Shown one piece after another: positions 1 through 14,500 of a stretch of DNA of 64,000 nucleotides. The translations under genes were made by a program, and so were the position numbers. This DNA is from Tetrahymena elliotti 4EA (lineage: Eukaryota; Ciliophora; Oligohymenophorea; Hymenostomatida; Tetrahymenidae), in assembly GCA_000231825.2 (NCBI GenBank), contig JH720383.1:124001-188000 (forward strand), given 5' to 3'. The notes beneath the pieces were generated by a model that was not told where the DNA came from, ran no database searches, and saw nothing but the letters and a program-made list of their open reading frames with translations. Position 1 is the first letter of the stretch. Each line of letters opens with the position of its first letter.

Positions 1-334
1 AATAATACAACAAAAGAAGAAAATTATTCGAATCAATTTGTATTCATTTTCAATTTAGAAAAATATAAATTTCTTTTTTGTGTAAACTATTTTTTCTTAT
101 CATAACATTTTTTCATTTCTCAAAAAATAAAATGATGCACGTAAGCACAAATCTTCTAAATTTCTTATTTTATTCTATGAATATTATGTTTTGTATATTT
201 TATAATTTATAATATAAAAAACTAGCATTTAAATATATATAATCTTTTATAAGTATAGTTTGTCATATTACTACCAGTCTGATAAAAATATGATGAAATA
301 ATTTTTAATATAATGTGATATGTAATCTCATAAA
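1..334. other. AT-rich flank, no gene seen
   Basis: AT-rich sequence downstream of the stop of the minus-strand gene at 335-661. I see no reading frame with coding character. It probably holds that gene's 3' untranslated region, but no end signal can be assigned. Confidence 0.5.
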
Positions 335-661
335 TCAACATGATCTAGCTGTTCCAGAGATTTGGGCAAAGGTGATAAGATCAGTCTTAAGAATCTCGTT
401 AGGAGCCATACATTTAGTTGTTTCTAAAGTAGGAGGGAAGATAAGCTAATTAGTAAGATCAAAAATAAGATTGGTATCACAAATGTTTTAAACTGTCCAG
501 AAAGAATAGGGGGAGTCATCAATGAAATAAGTATCAAATTTAAGACATTCACTACTTATCTCTTCAAGGGATAATTCTTACTTCTTCATACTCATTACAA
601 GAGTAAATCCTGTAATCAAAACAGTAGCTATCAAAGCAAAGGCAATTAATTATTTATTCAT
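335..661 (-). CDS. small secreted or membrane-anchored protein, function unknown
   Basis: Single-exon ORF of 108 residues (ciliate code) from ATG at 659-661 to TGA at 335-337. The first ~24 residues (MNKQLIAFALIATVLITGF) are a lysine followed by a strongly hydrophobic stretch, as in a signal peptide or signal anchor. The rest is mildly acidic and has four cysteines (near residues 40, 60, 84 and the C-terminal Cys), enough for two disulfides. It uses TAA and TAG as Gln. The start is the first ATG and is followed directly by the signal-like segment. I do not recognise a family. Such short secreted proteins are common in ciliates. A role outside the cell or in the endomembrane system is inferred only from the N-terminus. 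Confidence 0.65.
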
Positions 662-718
662 CTCTTATTTTCTTTTTTCTGTTTTTATTATATTTTTTTT
701 TCAATTAATATTAAATTT

Positions 719-1360
719 TTGAAGGAATTTGGTTTACCAAATCAGATATGAAGATCTAATAATTTCATCCCTATAAAAGCTAACTTCACTTTTCCACAAT
801 TGGAATAGTCTAAAGGAAAAATTAAACAATTTTTCCAGGATTGTTTTTACTCATATTTAGAAAGATACTTTAATTCTTCCTTGATGAAGGGATTAAAAAA
901 GATAAAAATAAATTTCTCAGTTTTGTAAGACTTGATTTTTTAAAATAATAATAAAAGAATTTCTAAAAAGTTTACAGTTAAAAGAAATTAAAAAAGTTCT
1001 AATTAATATTTTAAAGGTAATCAAAAGAAAGGTGTGTATCATAATAATAATTTGTTAACAAATCAATAAATAATTAATCTATGGAAAAAGGAAATCCTTT
1101 TCAAAAATTTAATATAAAATAAAAATAACAATCCTAACGAATATAAAAGAAAACAACTTTTTCATTTTTTAAAAGTAGGAAACGTTTATCTCTATTCAGT
1201 AGTAAAACTCTTGATTAATTTAAATGATTACCAAGTTAGAGAGCTGGGCATGAATCAAGTTCTTCAGTATTTATAATTAAAATCATTTTAAATTAATTAA
1301 AATTAATTAAATTAAATATTCAATTACTTTGAAGCTTAATAATATTTTTTATTTTTTTGA
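719..1360 (+). pseudogene. possible gene remnant with an in-frame TGA
   Basis: One forward frame is open from 752 to the TGA at 1358-1360 (about 200 codons, Lys/Asn/Gln-rich and A-rich on the coding strand like real genes here). In the same frame it is preceded by a short stretch (LKEFGLPNQI) and a TGA at 749-751. The stretch after the TGA contains varied, protein-like segments such as FPQLEQSKGKIKQFFQDCF and DYQVRELGMNQVLQYLQLK. No ATG starts the frame near its 5' end, and no intron that removes the TGA was evident. It could be a decayed gene, an exon of an unrecognised gene, or chance openness in AT-rich DNA where TGA is the only stop. No family is recognised. Confidence 0.25.
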
Positions 1361-2007
1361 TTTTGGGAATAAAACATCTTCTTTTTTTACTTGTTTAGTT
1401 GGTATTCAAAATATCTTTTAGAAAAAAATTTAGATTGATCAAAGGAATTTGTTTAAATAAAGAAAGATACAAAAATATCTGAAAATTTTTTTATTTTAAT
1501 TAAATTTACCTTTCGTTGGTAGAAATTGTATTGAAACTAACAATAGTTGATAAAATAAATATTCATATTCTACAATACAAAACTTAAAATTAATATTTTA
1601 AAAATTTCATGCTTTTTTTAAATCAAGAAAATCTTTTTAAAATTGAAGGATTTTGTGGATCAATCGAAAAATATTTCATAATTTTATTTTTTCTAAATTT
1701 ACCTTTGGTAGAAATACAAAGTAGAATCGCAAAAAAATTTTTTGTTTTTGTGATGTAAAATAAAATATGAATAAAGGTTTTTTGGTTGATAAAAATAGAG
1801 GGAAATAATCAAATAAACGGTGAAGATGATAAGTTATCAACGATTGCAATAATAGAATGAAGAACAAACATCTAGTAAGTAACATATATTTTATTATTTA
1901 TTATATTTTAATTGAGTAATTTTATATTTGTGATAGAGTTATTTTTAAATTAGGCAATGAGCGAGAGTATTTGTTATCAGTTTGGGAATATCTAAATTAA
2001 AATTTTT
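1361..2007. other. AT-rich intergenic stretch with a weak imperfect repeat
   Basis: No convincing gene. A short similar segment occurs twice (around 1500-1540 and 1690-1725), sharing AAATTTACCTTT followed by GGTAGAAAT. A 69-codon minus-strand ORF (1676-1885) is hydrophobic throughout, ends in a TGA under the ciliate code, and has nothing else to support it. The right part is the 3' flank of the acetyltransferase gene. Confidence 0.45.
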
Positions 2008-2658
2008 TCAGAGCTTAGGTTGAACTTCAACTTCAGGACCAGCTATTTGAATCAATTGCATTTCAGTTCCGTAGAGAGGGTGGTCTTTTTCGTTGAATTG
2101 AATGCTTCTGAGTTAGCTGGAACCTTAGTTTTCTTGAACTTTACCTACGATGAGGGGGTTAGTGGTGATAGCGAAGGAAACTTCATAACCAAGACCAATA
2201 ATTCTAGCAGCTTGCATGTTAAGGGCACCATAGAAACCACAACCATTGTATTCTTCATCAACAGCTTAGTAGGAGAAAATACAAACTTTATTTCTTTCAA
2301 CCTTGTAGTTAAGGAGACCGTCGAATAATTAAGCATGAGCCTTTCCAATAACTTAGAACATTTCAGGGAGATCTTTACCCTTAGTCTTAGGGTTAAGGAA
2401 ATCAACGTAGTCGATAATAATTTAAACAGCAACAATCTTACCATCGCAGAATAAGACTGAGGAAGTTTCAGATTCGCAAGTGCATTCAATTCTTTCTAAG
2501 ATAAGAGGAATGACTTCTTCAGGGGTAGATTTGAATTTTTTCCAGACAGGGTTATGCTTGGTGAACTCCTTGTAGATAAGCTTAGCTACTTCAGGGCAGT
2601 GTTCCCTTCTCATAACTTCGATGGTGTAGTCTTCTCTTCTTTGTCTTTTAGCTGCCAT
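2008..2658 (-). CDS. GNAT-family N-acetyltransferase (arylalkylamine-NAT-like)
   Basis: Single exon, 216 residues, ATG at 2656-2658, TGA at 2008-2010. The layout is that of small soluble GNAT enzymes, which transfer an acetyl group from acetyl-CoA to an amine. The N-terminal part has YTIEVMRREHCPEVAKLIYK (beta1-alpha1). The middle has the strand FCDGKIVAVQIIIDY. The acetyl-CoA-binding region is around residues 134-160: DEEYNGCGFYGALNMQAARI followed by IGLGYEV, matching the 'xxGxG/A...A...A...LGY' pattern of GNAT motif A. The spacing, with a long insert between the 'GKIVAV' strand and motif A, resembles insect and protist arylalkylamine or dopamine acetyltransferase-like proteins, but the substrate is not readable from sequence. 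The basic N-terminus (AAKRQRRE) is notable. GC content is higher than in the flanks, which fits a real, well-expressed gene. Confidence 0.85.
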
Positions 2659-5557
2659 TTTTTTGGGATGTTTTTTGCTATATATTATATTTTGATAGTT
2701 TTTTAATTGTATGAAATTTAATATTATTTATATTGAAATAATTGGTGAAAAAGGATAAGTATTTAAAGTATTTAATATATGGCAATCTGAAAGATATTAA
2801 ATTTACCTAATGATTTACTTCTGGCTTTGACTAAACTAGATCAATAATATATTTGAGTAGGCTTATTATTTTGATATGAGTAGTTATTAAAATTTGATCT
2901 TAATTTGCCTTTTATATTTGATATTTAATTAAATCTTTTCTATCTAAAAGTTACAGTAGGAAGTGATTAATTTTAAATGATGTTAAATACTAATAATTCT
3001 TTTACTTTAATTTACAATCATGTTTTGATAAAAGAAATTTATTAGCAAAGGAAAGCCATACTCTGATATTTAATTTTTATTTCGTGAAAAAGTGTAATTA
3101 AAGAAGTGCTTAATATCTATTACGAACATTTTTATATATCCCCCACCTACCCAAAAAGATACTTCACACCCAAACAATTACGTCAACTAAAACTGATTTC
3201 GTCATAATCAAACAGAAATGCAAGAAAATCTAAAAATAGATTATTTTCACTGAAATAGTAAGAAATAAGGACACAATTTGCAGAACCAAACTATCTGCAT
3301 TACCCCTTTTCTGTGGCTTTATGTTATCATTACATTTTATGAAGAGAAAAAATACTATTTGCAATTTTCGAATGACTTAAGATAAATTTTTGAATATAAC
3401 ACAAAGAATTTAATTCATAATTACGCTTACAATTTCTACAGATTAAAAAATATTCTTTTATTATAAAAAAAAAAATACATCCATAAGAATAGCTTGAAAG
3501 AAAATAGTACACATCTCCCAAAAGCCAAACATTTCTGGGAGAAAATATCAAATTAAAGTTTTTGCATTTTATATTTGGGTTCTATTCATCTTATTATTTA
3601 TTTTTATAATCTATAAATTCAAAATAAAGACAAAATGGGCAATTTATTTAGGATAAATATATGCAACTATACCTATTAAATTATTCAATATATGTATGGT
3701 TGCATATTAAAATTTAGTAAGGAGAAAAATAGAAAGAAACATTTTAATTTATATAACTTAAAGATTAGGCTTAAAAAGAAATTATTTATTATAAATTAGC
3801 TTAGATTTAATTGAAGATTTAGTCATAAATTTAATTATTTCTAATTTTCTTATAAAGATTATTTTTTTCTATTATTTTATAATTCTATTTTAGCAAATAA
3901 AATGTTTTTTTAGGCTATTAATCTTAAATATTCTGTATAAACTCATAAAAAAGAGATTGCTTGGGTATTTATTAAGAATTAATTTAAGACAAATGAACAA
4001 GATATTTTTATAAAAAAAAGACAAATAAATATAATTTGGTTTGAATATTAACATCTGTGGTAATTACTTATATTAGTAGTCTATAAAAAATAAAATATTA
4101 ATCAATTAAAATTGTCAAAATCAAACAAGTTTTTGTAAATGAGAGGTCAATATTTTTTTATTGACTTATTTAAGATAATTAAATTAATTCGTCATTTGAT
4201 ATCCAAAAATTATAAAAGATATTAGAAAAAGATATGTTTACTTTTTTTAATTGAAATTTGCTTTTACTTCTTTCACTATTTCTAATGTATATATTTATCA
4301 ATATATTTAATAACTTTTAGCTCTATTATTTAATCTATTATGATATTTTTAATTTCCCTTATTAACTATTTTGTTGTTTAAAAAACTTTAAAAAATAAAA
4401 AAATAAAAATGAAAAATGATTGATTTAAGAAAGTAAAATTAATATTGCTTTCTTCTTCATTTTATTCTCTCATAGAAAAACTTAGAATTTAAATTTCTAA
4501 AGTTCAAAGTTATCATAAATTGTTGATAAAGAAAATAATTAATAAGCTATTAATCTTATTTTAAGCAATAATTTTAAAATTATTTTGTCGTATATTTTGT
4601 TATCTGTTTTTGAAATAATAAAAGAATTATTTACTTTTCTCAGATTTTTTGTTTAAATTAATTATTTGGTGATTGATTTTTTCTTTTAATAGAATTTTAA
4701 TTATTTATTTTAAAGCCATTTCAGCAAAGATATGAATAGTTTGTTTTTATTAAAATAAATTTAAAATTTTAACAAAAAAAATTTTTTTTTCTTTTTTCTT
4801 TAAATAATAATTAAAAAATAATATTATTTTAATATATAAACAATTTTTTTAAACATATTAATTTTTTATTTTAGATTATTAGTGCAGAATTTTCTTAAAT
4901 TTTTAGAATTAAATTATTTTGAAAAATTTAAAGCTCTTGATGGAAAAAAATAAAAGATTTCATAAGTTATGATAAATTAAAATAATAATTAGGTTAAACA
5001 AAAAATATAATTATTAAAAAATAAAATAAATAAAAGTTAATAAAATGGTTAAGTAAATGAAAAGAGCTACTAAATTAAAGTGAAATAGTAAATATTTTTT
5101 GTTGGTCTTACAATTTTTTACTTTGATTTTGCATTTTTTTGATTTTTCAGTTAATATCTAAAAAAATAAATAATAACCATATAAAAATACTTATAAACAT
5201 AAACGATCAATATTTTTAATTTAAAAACAATCAAATTTACAAATTTTGAAAATATCATTTTCCCCTACTTTTTTTATATGTAAAAAAATATGATTTTTAA
5301 ATGTATTTGGCTTTATTTACAAAAGAGGAATTTCACCAAAAATCATTCATTCATTTTAATATTTGTAATTAAATCAAGTTACTAAAAAAAATTTAATTAA
5401 AAAATCAAACAAAATCACTAAATAAATTATTCCAAGTCGTTAAGTAGAAAAGATCATTTTCGAAGATAAGACAACACAAAAAACCTATTTTAAATTAGTT
5501 TTTAGCACAAGCAAGCAAATTATTTATTCATAAAACAAAAGTATTATTTAGGAAAAT
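2659..5557. other. long AT-rich intergenic region, no gene recognised
   Basis: About 2.9 kb between the divergent acetyltransferase and giant coiled-coil genes, so it should carry both promoters. It is extremely AT-rich with many A and T homopolymers. A slightly GC-richer patch at about 3130-3330 (starting with TCCCCCACCTACCC) stands out, but I found no tRNA, snRNA or convincing ORF in it. The 73-codon minus-strand ORF at 3330-3551 has no supporting features. Confidence 0.45.
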
Positions 5558-8500
5558 ATGAGTGATCAAAAGAGCTACACTTAGCCTAAGTAGCTCATGT
5601 ATTTAACAATAGAAGATTATTAATTTGATCATAGGAGAATTCAAAGTAGTTTTGAATGTAGAGTCAGCATTAGTAACATAGAACTTGACATCCTATCTCT
5701 TCATAAAGTTTCACTAGAAATCCCAATATATTCTTATGATGACTCTTTAAATCTATTTTTTGTTAATCAAAAAAATGAATTGATTGGTAGTATAACTTTC
5801 CCTTTAGAGCTTTTCTCAGATTAAAAAATAGTTAAAAGATGGTAAAAATAATTTGTGATGAGTTTTTAGTTTCATATCAAATTAATAAAAAATAAAAGGA
5901 TTACATTGTTTGATCCAGATGATGATAACTATGATGGAGATTTTCTGGAGGATGATACAGAATACCCTCGCGTTTTACTTAATTTCTAAATGTCTTAGAT
6001 ATCAAATGAGTATATTTCACAAGAGTAATCAAAATACGTCTACGTGAGCAACCTAAATTCTTTAAAGTAAAATAATAATATTTTCATTGAAAGAGATTTA
6101 ATTTTTTTATGATATTTAAAAATTTTATAGTGGATTTGAAGGTAGCCACAATGAAGGAATAAATGGAAATACTTATAATTAAAGTACTAATAATAGCAAT
6201 TTCACATATAATATCCCTCTTAATAACAAAGTTGGAAAATCAATAGAAGCATTGTAATAATAAGATGAAAATAGAGAGTAAAATACTTTGAGCTCTTCAG
6301 CATCGAAAAGAAACAACAAAGAAATCGAAACAACTCATTTCGAATTAGAATAGCTTAAGTATTAATTGTTTTTTTATTTCTTATTCTAATTTTATTTTAT
6401 TTTTAAACAGAAAAGATTTCGAATAGGAGCTTTAAAAAATTAAACAAGTTACTCAAGATTTCTCAAACGAGAGAGATGTGTTTTTAAAATCTCAAAAACT
6501 AACAAGTGCTAATACATCATATGAGCTTTTAACTGAAAAGTAAATATTCAATTTATGTAGATTTTCAGTTAAGAATATTTTTTTTATAATTAGGATAAGT
6601 AAGCAGATTAATGAATTTGTTTTACAAAATAATTAATAAAAAAAATAAAATGAATAAATTACTTGCTTACAATAAGAAATCTTCAGTTTAAAAGCTACCA
6701 TTGCTACTAGAGATATAAACATTAAGGATTTAGAGCAAAAGTTAAAAATCATGAAATAAAGAGAGGAGCAATTATATGTTTAAATATAAACATTAAATGT
6801 TGTTATTGATGATTTGAAAGCATAAAATGCTGAGTTTAAGTAGTAATACTCTGATATTTAAGAAGTATTTTAAAACTCTGATAGAAATAGCTTAAATTAA
6901 ACACTTGTAAATTTGAATTTTAAAAATTTATTTACTTAAATCTTTTATTAAAGAAATACAAGAAAGAATCAGAAAGAGATATACAAGATCAATTAGATCA
7001 ATAAATAAACAGTTTTGATAAAGAAGTTAGAGATTTATAAGAAGAAATCTAAAAGAGATAATAAAAAGAACTTGAAAATGAATCTAAACTTAAAGAATAT
7101 GAATTGCAGTTCAAGATCCAAGAAAAAAAATTAGCTTAATTACTCTAAATTCAAAGAGAAAGTGATCTACAGAAAAATAAATCTAATTCAGGAGAATCAA
7201 GAGATGAATATATTTAAATAGAGCAAAATATCTTATTGGAATAAATTAAAAAGAACTATGAGTTAAGTATAAATAATCTTACAGATATTATTCAAAGTAA
7301 AGATAAATTAATTTCAGAACTTAACTAGCAGCTTTACTTATCAATTTAACCTGAAAATGATTTGTCTTCTTCAAACTATTCCTAAAAACTAGGAAACACT
7401 CAAAACAGTGCAAAGAAAAATGAATAATTAGAATTCTTAGAAAATGAAATGCTACGTCATATGTAGCTAATAAATACTAATGAGAAAAGAATTAATGAAT
7501 TAATTTATGAAAATAATGATTTAAGAGAGAAGAATTTCAATCTTCATCAGAAGCTCAATATTTCTAAGAGCGAAGGTCTAACAAAGAACTAGCTTTTATA
7601 ATAGAAAAATAAAGAGTTGGAAACTTAAATTTCTGAATTGAGAGAAAGAAACTATTCAGATTACCATGAAAAGGAATTAATTAATGCAAAGTATGAAAAG
7701 ATTTAATTTGATTATATTCAATTGAAAGATTTAATCTCTTTGAAAGATCTAGAAATTTCAAAATTAAACTCTTTAGTATAAGAGCTTCAATATGAAAACT
7801 AGCAAATTCCCTCAATGAAAGAGTCTATCCATAAGTTTGAATTTAATTACTAGTAAATTCAATTAAAAGTAGAAGAAGTTGAGTCAGATAATAGAGACTT
7901 TTTAGCTTAAAATAAACTTTTAGAAGAGTCTATAGCTTAGATTAAAGCCTAAAAAGAAGGCCTGCTCTCTTAGTATGAGGAGGTGTAAAACAAATAGCAA
8001 GGAACACTATAGTAAATGGAAGAATTGGCTTAAAGAACTGAAGATATGTTAAATGAAATCTAAATTTTAAATGAAGAGAGAGATTTATTAAAGTTGAAAT
8101 ATGAAAACAGTATTTAAGAAAATAATGTGAAAGAAAGTGAATATGCAAAATCTGTATTAGATATCAAGTAGACAATTTTAATCATGCAGTAGAATCTAGA
8201 TAATCTCAACAGGATATTAAACGAAGAGAGATAAATGAATTAATAGTTATAAGAAGAGTTAAATAAACTAAATCAGACAAATAGCTTATTAGAAAGCTAA
8301 GTAGTTGAAGAATCTATCAAGTGCAGTTAATTAAATGAAAGAGAAATTCATTACAAATAAGAAATAAGTAATTTATAATAATAAATAGCATACAAGCACT
8401 AAGAATTACTTCAATTAAAAGATTAGATTTCCAGCTTAAGTGATTCTGGCTCTGAGTTCAAAGAGGAAGCCTAGAAAAAATTTGAGTACATGAACTAAAT

Positions 8501-11500
8501 AATAAAATAAAAATAGTAAGAAATTGAAGACATGTAAATTTAGTTTGATGATTTAGAAAAATAAATTGAAGATCTCAACAGTTAATCTGAATAAAATTTA
8601 GAAGCATAGAAATGTCAATATGAGAAAATAATTTAAGAACTCAGCAGGTCTAACTAAGAATAAATTATCAAATTTAACTAAGAAATTGAGAATATGAAGT
8701 TAAAAGAATAATTTGAAAAACAAGAGAGTGAATAGAAATAAAAATAAGAAACAGCCAATTTAAACCAAAAAATTTAAGTTTTGCAAAATTAATTAGACGA
8801 TTGTTAGTTAAATTAAGAAGATTAGATCTAAAATTTCACTAGTTAAATTGAGCTCCTTCAAGGTAGAAATCAATAGATAAATGAAAAATTAAAATATTAA
8901 GAATTAACTATTTAAATGTATGAATAATAAGCAGAGAAGCTTTAATTCTAAGAAAAAGAACTTAAGCTGAATTATGAATAGGAAATATAAGAACTAAAGG
9001 TTTGCTTTTTATAAGAAAAAGAACAAGATATTGATCAACAAAGAAAAGAGCTTATTTAATTTTACCAAGACTAAATGGATGATTTAGCTTAAAATACATA
9101 AAAACTTTAGCTTGAGTTAGATTAAACAAGAGAAACATTGAAAAAGCAAATAGAAGAAACTGATCTACAGAATGTTCAAATACAAAAATAAGATGAAAAA
9201 ATATCTGAACTTAATGAATTAATTAAAAGATAATAGTTATAAAGTGAAGAGGACAGGAGAAAGTTGGAAATGGAAAAAAAGTCATTTATGGAAAAAACTC
9301 AAGAATTAAAAGAATTATAGTAATTAGAATTAAAATAAATCCAATAAAATCACCAAACTAAATTAAATGAAGTGAATGGATAAATTTAAAAATTGAATTA
9401 AATCATATTGGAGAATAAATAGTAAGAATAATTGAAAATAAATGATTTGGATAAGTAAGTAAACTTATTAAATGTAGAGAACTTAGAAAAGCAATAGTAA
9501 GTTGATCTATTATAATCAAAGATTAAAAGTTAGCAAAATTCTCTAAATGAAATTACTAGTAAGAATGAAGAAATTTAAATATAATACGATTAGTTACTAA
9601 AAGAAAATTCCACTCTTCTTGTAAATCAATAGTAGTCATAATAGCTTGTTGAATAGCTTTAGTTTTAACTTGAAGAAACCAATAACTAATGTTAGAAGTA
9701 TGTCCAAAAATAAGAAATTCAAGAAAAAGAAATAGCCAATCTTAAGTAGTTCATTTAATCTTAAAGTAATTAATTGAAAGAATCAGAAGACATTATAGCT
9801 ACGCATATTAAAGAAGTAGAAAATTTAACTAATATTATTCATGAATTCGAGATTATTCGTTAAAAGCTAATTGAATAAGAAGAAATAGAAGCTGATTTAT
9901 AGAAACAGCTAGAAAGCTCTTAACAATAATAAAAAAATTATAAAGATTTGCTTGATGAATAATACTTAGAAAGTGCTAAACTTCAGTAGAAAATAGAAGA
10001 AAACTTCTTAATTATTAATAGCTAAGTTTAAGAAATAAGTAGCTTAAATAATCAAAATGAAGAAATAAAAACATAATTTTAAGAACAAATTAATAAATTA
10101 AATGGTAAAATAAAATCTTTTGAAGATGAAAAATATGAATCAACCAACCTTATCCAATAAAAAGAATAGGAAATAAATTTAATTTAAGTAGAATTGTCTA
10201 AATATTAATAAGAAAAAGACATTTTATAAATTGAAGAAAATAAATAAATTAAAGATTTAAAAGAGTTAAATTTAAATTCTAAAAAATAAATTGAAAACCT
10301 TGAATAAAGCATTGAAAATAAATAAAAGGAAATAGAAGAGTTTAAGCTTAAATTAGCAGAATAAAGTCAATTTGTTGAAAAGAATTTCTAGGAAATTCAA
10401 GAATAAAGCCTTAAAGAATAGATACTCAATTCTGAAAAAGAAAATGCTGAATAGAAAATAATTGAACTCATCAAATTATTTGAAGAAGCCTAAGCTTAAG
10501 AAGTTAAGCTCTAGGCAGAGTTATTAAAAAAGGAAAATTTAATTTAAGAAAATGTTGAGTAAATTAACATGATTAATGAATAATTGGTAATTTGTGAAAT
10601 AAGCTTAAAAGAGAATAAGTAATTTGAAAAGGAATGTCATTAAAAGGATGATTAGATCAAGTAATTATAGTCATCAATAGTTTTACTTAAAGATTAGATT
10701 AAATTATTAGAAGTTTAATAGCAAGAAAAATTAAGTGAAGTCTCTAAATACTAAAAAATTATCCTTTAAAAGGATGCTTTGATTTAAGAAAAAGAAAATG
10801 GACTTTAAAATTTATCAAGAGAAAATTAAGATTTAAATAAAAATTTTAACTAAATTTAACAGTAGGTAACTTAATTAGAAACAGAAATAAGCTATTTGAA
10901 GGGTAATTCATAAACTGAAAATAATAAATTGTAAGAAATAATTCAAGAAAAATAAAATTTAATTTAAAACTTATCAGAAGAAAATCAATATTTAAAATAA
11001 AAATTGAATTAAGTTTAATAATAAATTACAAAATTTGAAGAAGAAATAAGAGAAACTTATATCAAATAGCAAAGTGAAAATAACTAATTCTAAGAAATAG
11101 CTTAAGAAAAGGATATTTTAATTCAAAATTTATCTTAAGAAAATTAAGGTTTAAAATAAAAATTGAACTAAAACTAACAATAAATAACTAAATTAGAGCA
11201 AGAAATTAATGATTTAAAGAGTAAATCGTTAAGTGAATATAATGAAATTTAAGAAGATTATTAAAAATTGAAGGAGTAATTCAATCTTGAAAAGTAATAA
11301 TAAAAAGTTTAAATTAATGAATTCAAGGATAATGCAGAGAAGGAAATATAGAGCTACAAAAAATTAAAAGAAAGTGCAGAAGAGCTAAATGAACAGCTCA
11401 AACAGTAAATTTCTAGAACATAAACAGAAATTGAAGAATTAAAATCTGTAAATGATGAAACTTTTTCTAATAAACTTAGAGATGAAACAAAAAGATTCAC

Positions 11501-14500
11501 TACATTGATGGATAAGTACTATGAACTAGAAGAAGCTTACAAAAAAAGTTAAGAAAAGCAAAGTCAAAATGAATCTTTATTGAAAGACATGTAAGAATAA
11601 GAAGTTTACAGAAATAATTAATTGAATGATCTCAATTAAATTGTTAAAGAAGCTAATTCTTTGAACAAAACATTACTTAGATAAATTGAAGATTAGAAAA
11701 AGGAAATTGAAGAAAAAGATTAAAAACATAATGACTTAATATAGACTGAAAATGAAAAAAATGAAAACCTTGAAATTTAATTACAAAATTTAGAGGATCA
11801 AGTTTTGCACTTAACTTAGCAGATTCAAAAAAATGCACTCAAAACTTAATCGACTGAGACATAAAGGCTTGATGATTTATCGAGCGAAATAAACTAACTA
11901 ACTGAAGTAGTTGAGGTTTAAAATTAAGAAAAAGATTTATTAATTCAGCAAATTGAATCTTTAAAAATTGAATTAGAATAATCTCAAATTGATAGAAATG
12001 TTCTTTAAGAAGAAATTGAACTACTGAATAAAATAACTAATTTACAAAACAAAACTAGAGAAAATGATGAAAAATCTTAATTCTAAGAATAGCTAGAAGA
12101 AGCTAATAGAATTAAGTTAGAGTTGATTTAAAGCTTACATGATAAGGAAAGACAGTTATCAGAGAAGGAAGCTGAATTATTCGCAACTAAGTAATAAGAG
12201 GAAACTTTAAGTAAAAAAATTGAAGATTTAAGGAATTCAAAAGAAATGTAGTCTAAGGAATAATAAAAATATTAGCTTGTTTAGGCTGAAGAGCTAGAAA
12301 GTAAATTGAATAAATACAATGAAGATAAAATGAGTATGATTCAAACAATTAATGATTTAGAATATACAATTGATAAATTAGTTAAATAAAATGAATTATT
12401 GTCTTTAGAAATAGAAAAGAGAGATAATGAATATATTGCTGCTTGCCAACAAATTGAAGACACAGAGAGAAAACTAGCTGAATAATCAGATTCCATATTT
12501 TACTAAGAAAAATATGAAACAGTAATTAAAAAACTTGAAGAAAAATAATTAGAAATAGAATCACTAAAAAAATTATATGAAGAAAACATTTTAGATTTGA
12601 AGAATTAGTAAGAACAATCAAACAAAAATGAGCTTTTTGAAACTGAGCATAGAAATAAAAAGGAAGAAAGAGAAGAATAGATGATAAAATAATAAGAAAC
12701 AAATGATTAAATAATCTTAAATTTAAAAGAAGAAATTTTACATTTAAAGTAGAAACATGATTTAGACCTCAGAGAATCTTATCATAAAAATAATGAATTA
12801 ATACAAAGATAAGAATAAGATCATTTAATCCATATAAATGAACTAAAAAATGATTTATTTTAGTAGTTCAGTGAATAATTTGATCTTCTTAAAATTAAAT
12901 CAGAGTAGATTAAAGAGCAAAATGATGAACAAATTGAAAGCATTATCACTGAAAAAAATGAAATCATTGAAAAAATTCTTAAGGAGAAAAATGAAATTTT
13001 AAATGACCTTTCTAATTAAAAGAATAATTTATATAACGAGTTTACTATTGAAAAATCTAGACTCATATAAATGAATGAGAATCTATTAGAAGAATTATCA
13101 GGATTACGCTAATCATTACACAGAGAAAATCTAAGTGGATCAAAGAACCTACAAAGTTCAGGATAAAATAATAAATATGATTCAGAAAATGATTACTTAG
13201 ATTTACAAAATAAAGAATTCTCGGATTTGAGTGAAAAGCTAATGGTTCAAGAAAAGATAATAAAATTAAAGGAATAAGAAATAAATGATTTAACTTAACA
13301 AAAGGAAAAATTTGAAGAAAAATATAAAGAAAATCTTCTAAAAAATGATGATTTAATTAACAGAATTGAAGAGATTTCAAAGAGAAATTAAGAATTAATT
13401 TATTAGAATGAAGAATTAAATGAAATATTTGAGAAAAACTAACAAAAATTCTAGGTTTTATCTGAGATGTATGAATTGAGAATTAGCGAAATTCATAATC
13501 TACAAAATTAACTTGATTAATTTGCTAGTCCTTCAAGAATATAATAATTAAGTTAAAATAGAGAATACAATAGTAAATTAGACAAATAAGAAGAGAACAA
13601 AGAGAAAAATAACTAGCCAAATAAAAATGCTTTGAATAATGAATCAAGTATTGTACGTTAGGATACTTAAGAGGCCTATGGAGATAGTGCATTATATAAT
13701 TAAAATGAAATACCCTAGTAAGAATCATTTTTTGAAAAGCATCCTGCAGCAATTGCTGCTGTATAAGCATCGAATTCTGCTCGTTTACAATATAATTACT
13801 AAGGATTATCTTATGAAGACTTATAGAAGAAATTAATTTAGTAAGGAGAAGAATTGAGTTAGGTAAAGCAAGATGATGAAATAAAGTAAATTTTAATTAA
13901 TGAGCTTCAAAAGTAATTAGATATTATGAGAAACTAATAAAATGAGATAGAATTCTCATTGATGTAGTAACAACATTAGATGAACTTAAAATCTTCAGCA
14001 AGGAAGAATTAGACTACCTTAATGTCCTTGTAGTTAAACCCTTCAAATTAATAACCTTGTACAGAACTTTCAATCACTAACTTCAATTCTACTGATCCAG
14101 TTTAACTAACAACAAATACATTTGGAGAAGCAATGCCAGAGTAAATACCAACAGAAAGAAAAGAAACAAGTAAGCAAGAGAATTTATAATAATACTTTGG
14201 TGGATCTAGAGCTGTTTTAATGGCTTAAAATGAAGCAGCTATTATTAAAATGTAGTTTGAAATAGAAAAGGTAATGACTGAGAAAGAGTAAGCATATTAA
14301 GAAAATAATGAGCTGAGAAAAGAATTAGAACTTTTAATCAAACAAATATTTGAGTTAGAGTCAGAAAATAAGATGCTAAGTTAAAAATTAAGCAATTATC
14401 TTTTGTAATTAGACGAAGGAGATAACAAATTGTCAAATACATTTGAAAATTACACTCCCAAGTAATAGAGATAAAATTATTAGTAACAAGCTACTCCAAG

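Noticed and set aside
1676..1885. 69-codon minus-strand ORF with a hydrophobic start
   Set aside because: Very short, Phe/Leu-rich because the strand is T-rich, ends in TGA in the ciliate code, and shows no family or splice context.
3330..3551. 73-codon minus-strand ORF
   Set aside because: No recognisable feature, T-rich coding strand unlike real genes here, and ends two codons later at TGA under the ciliate code.
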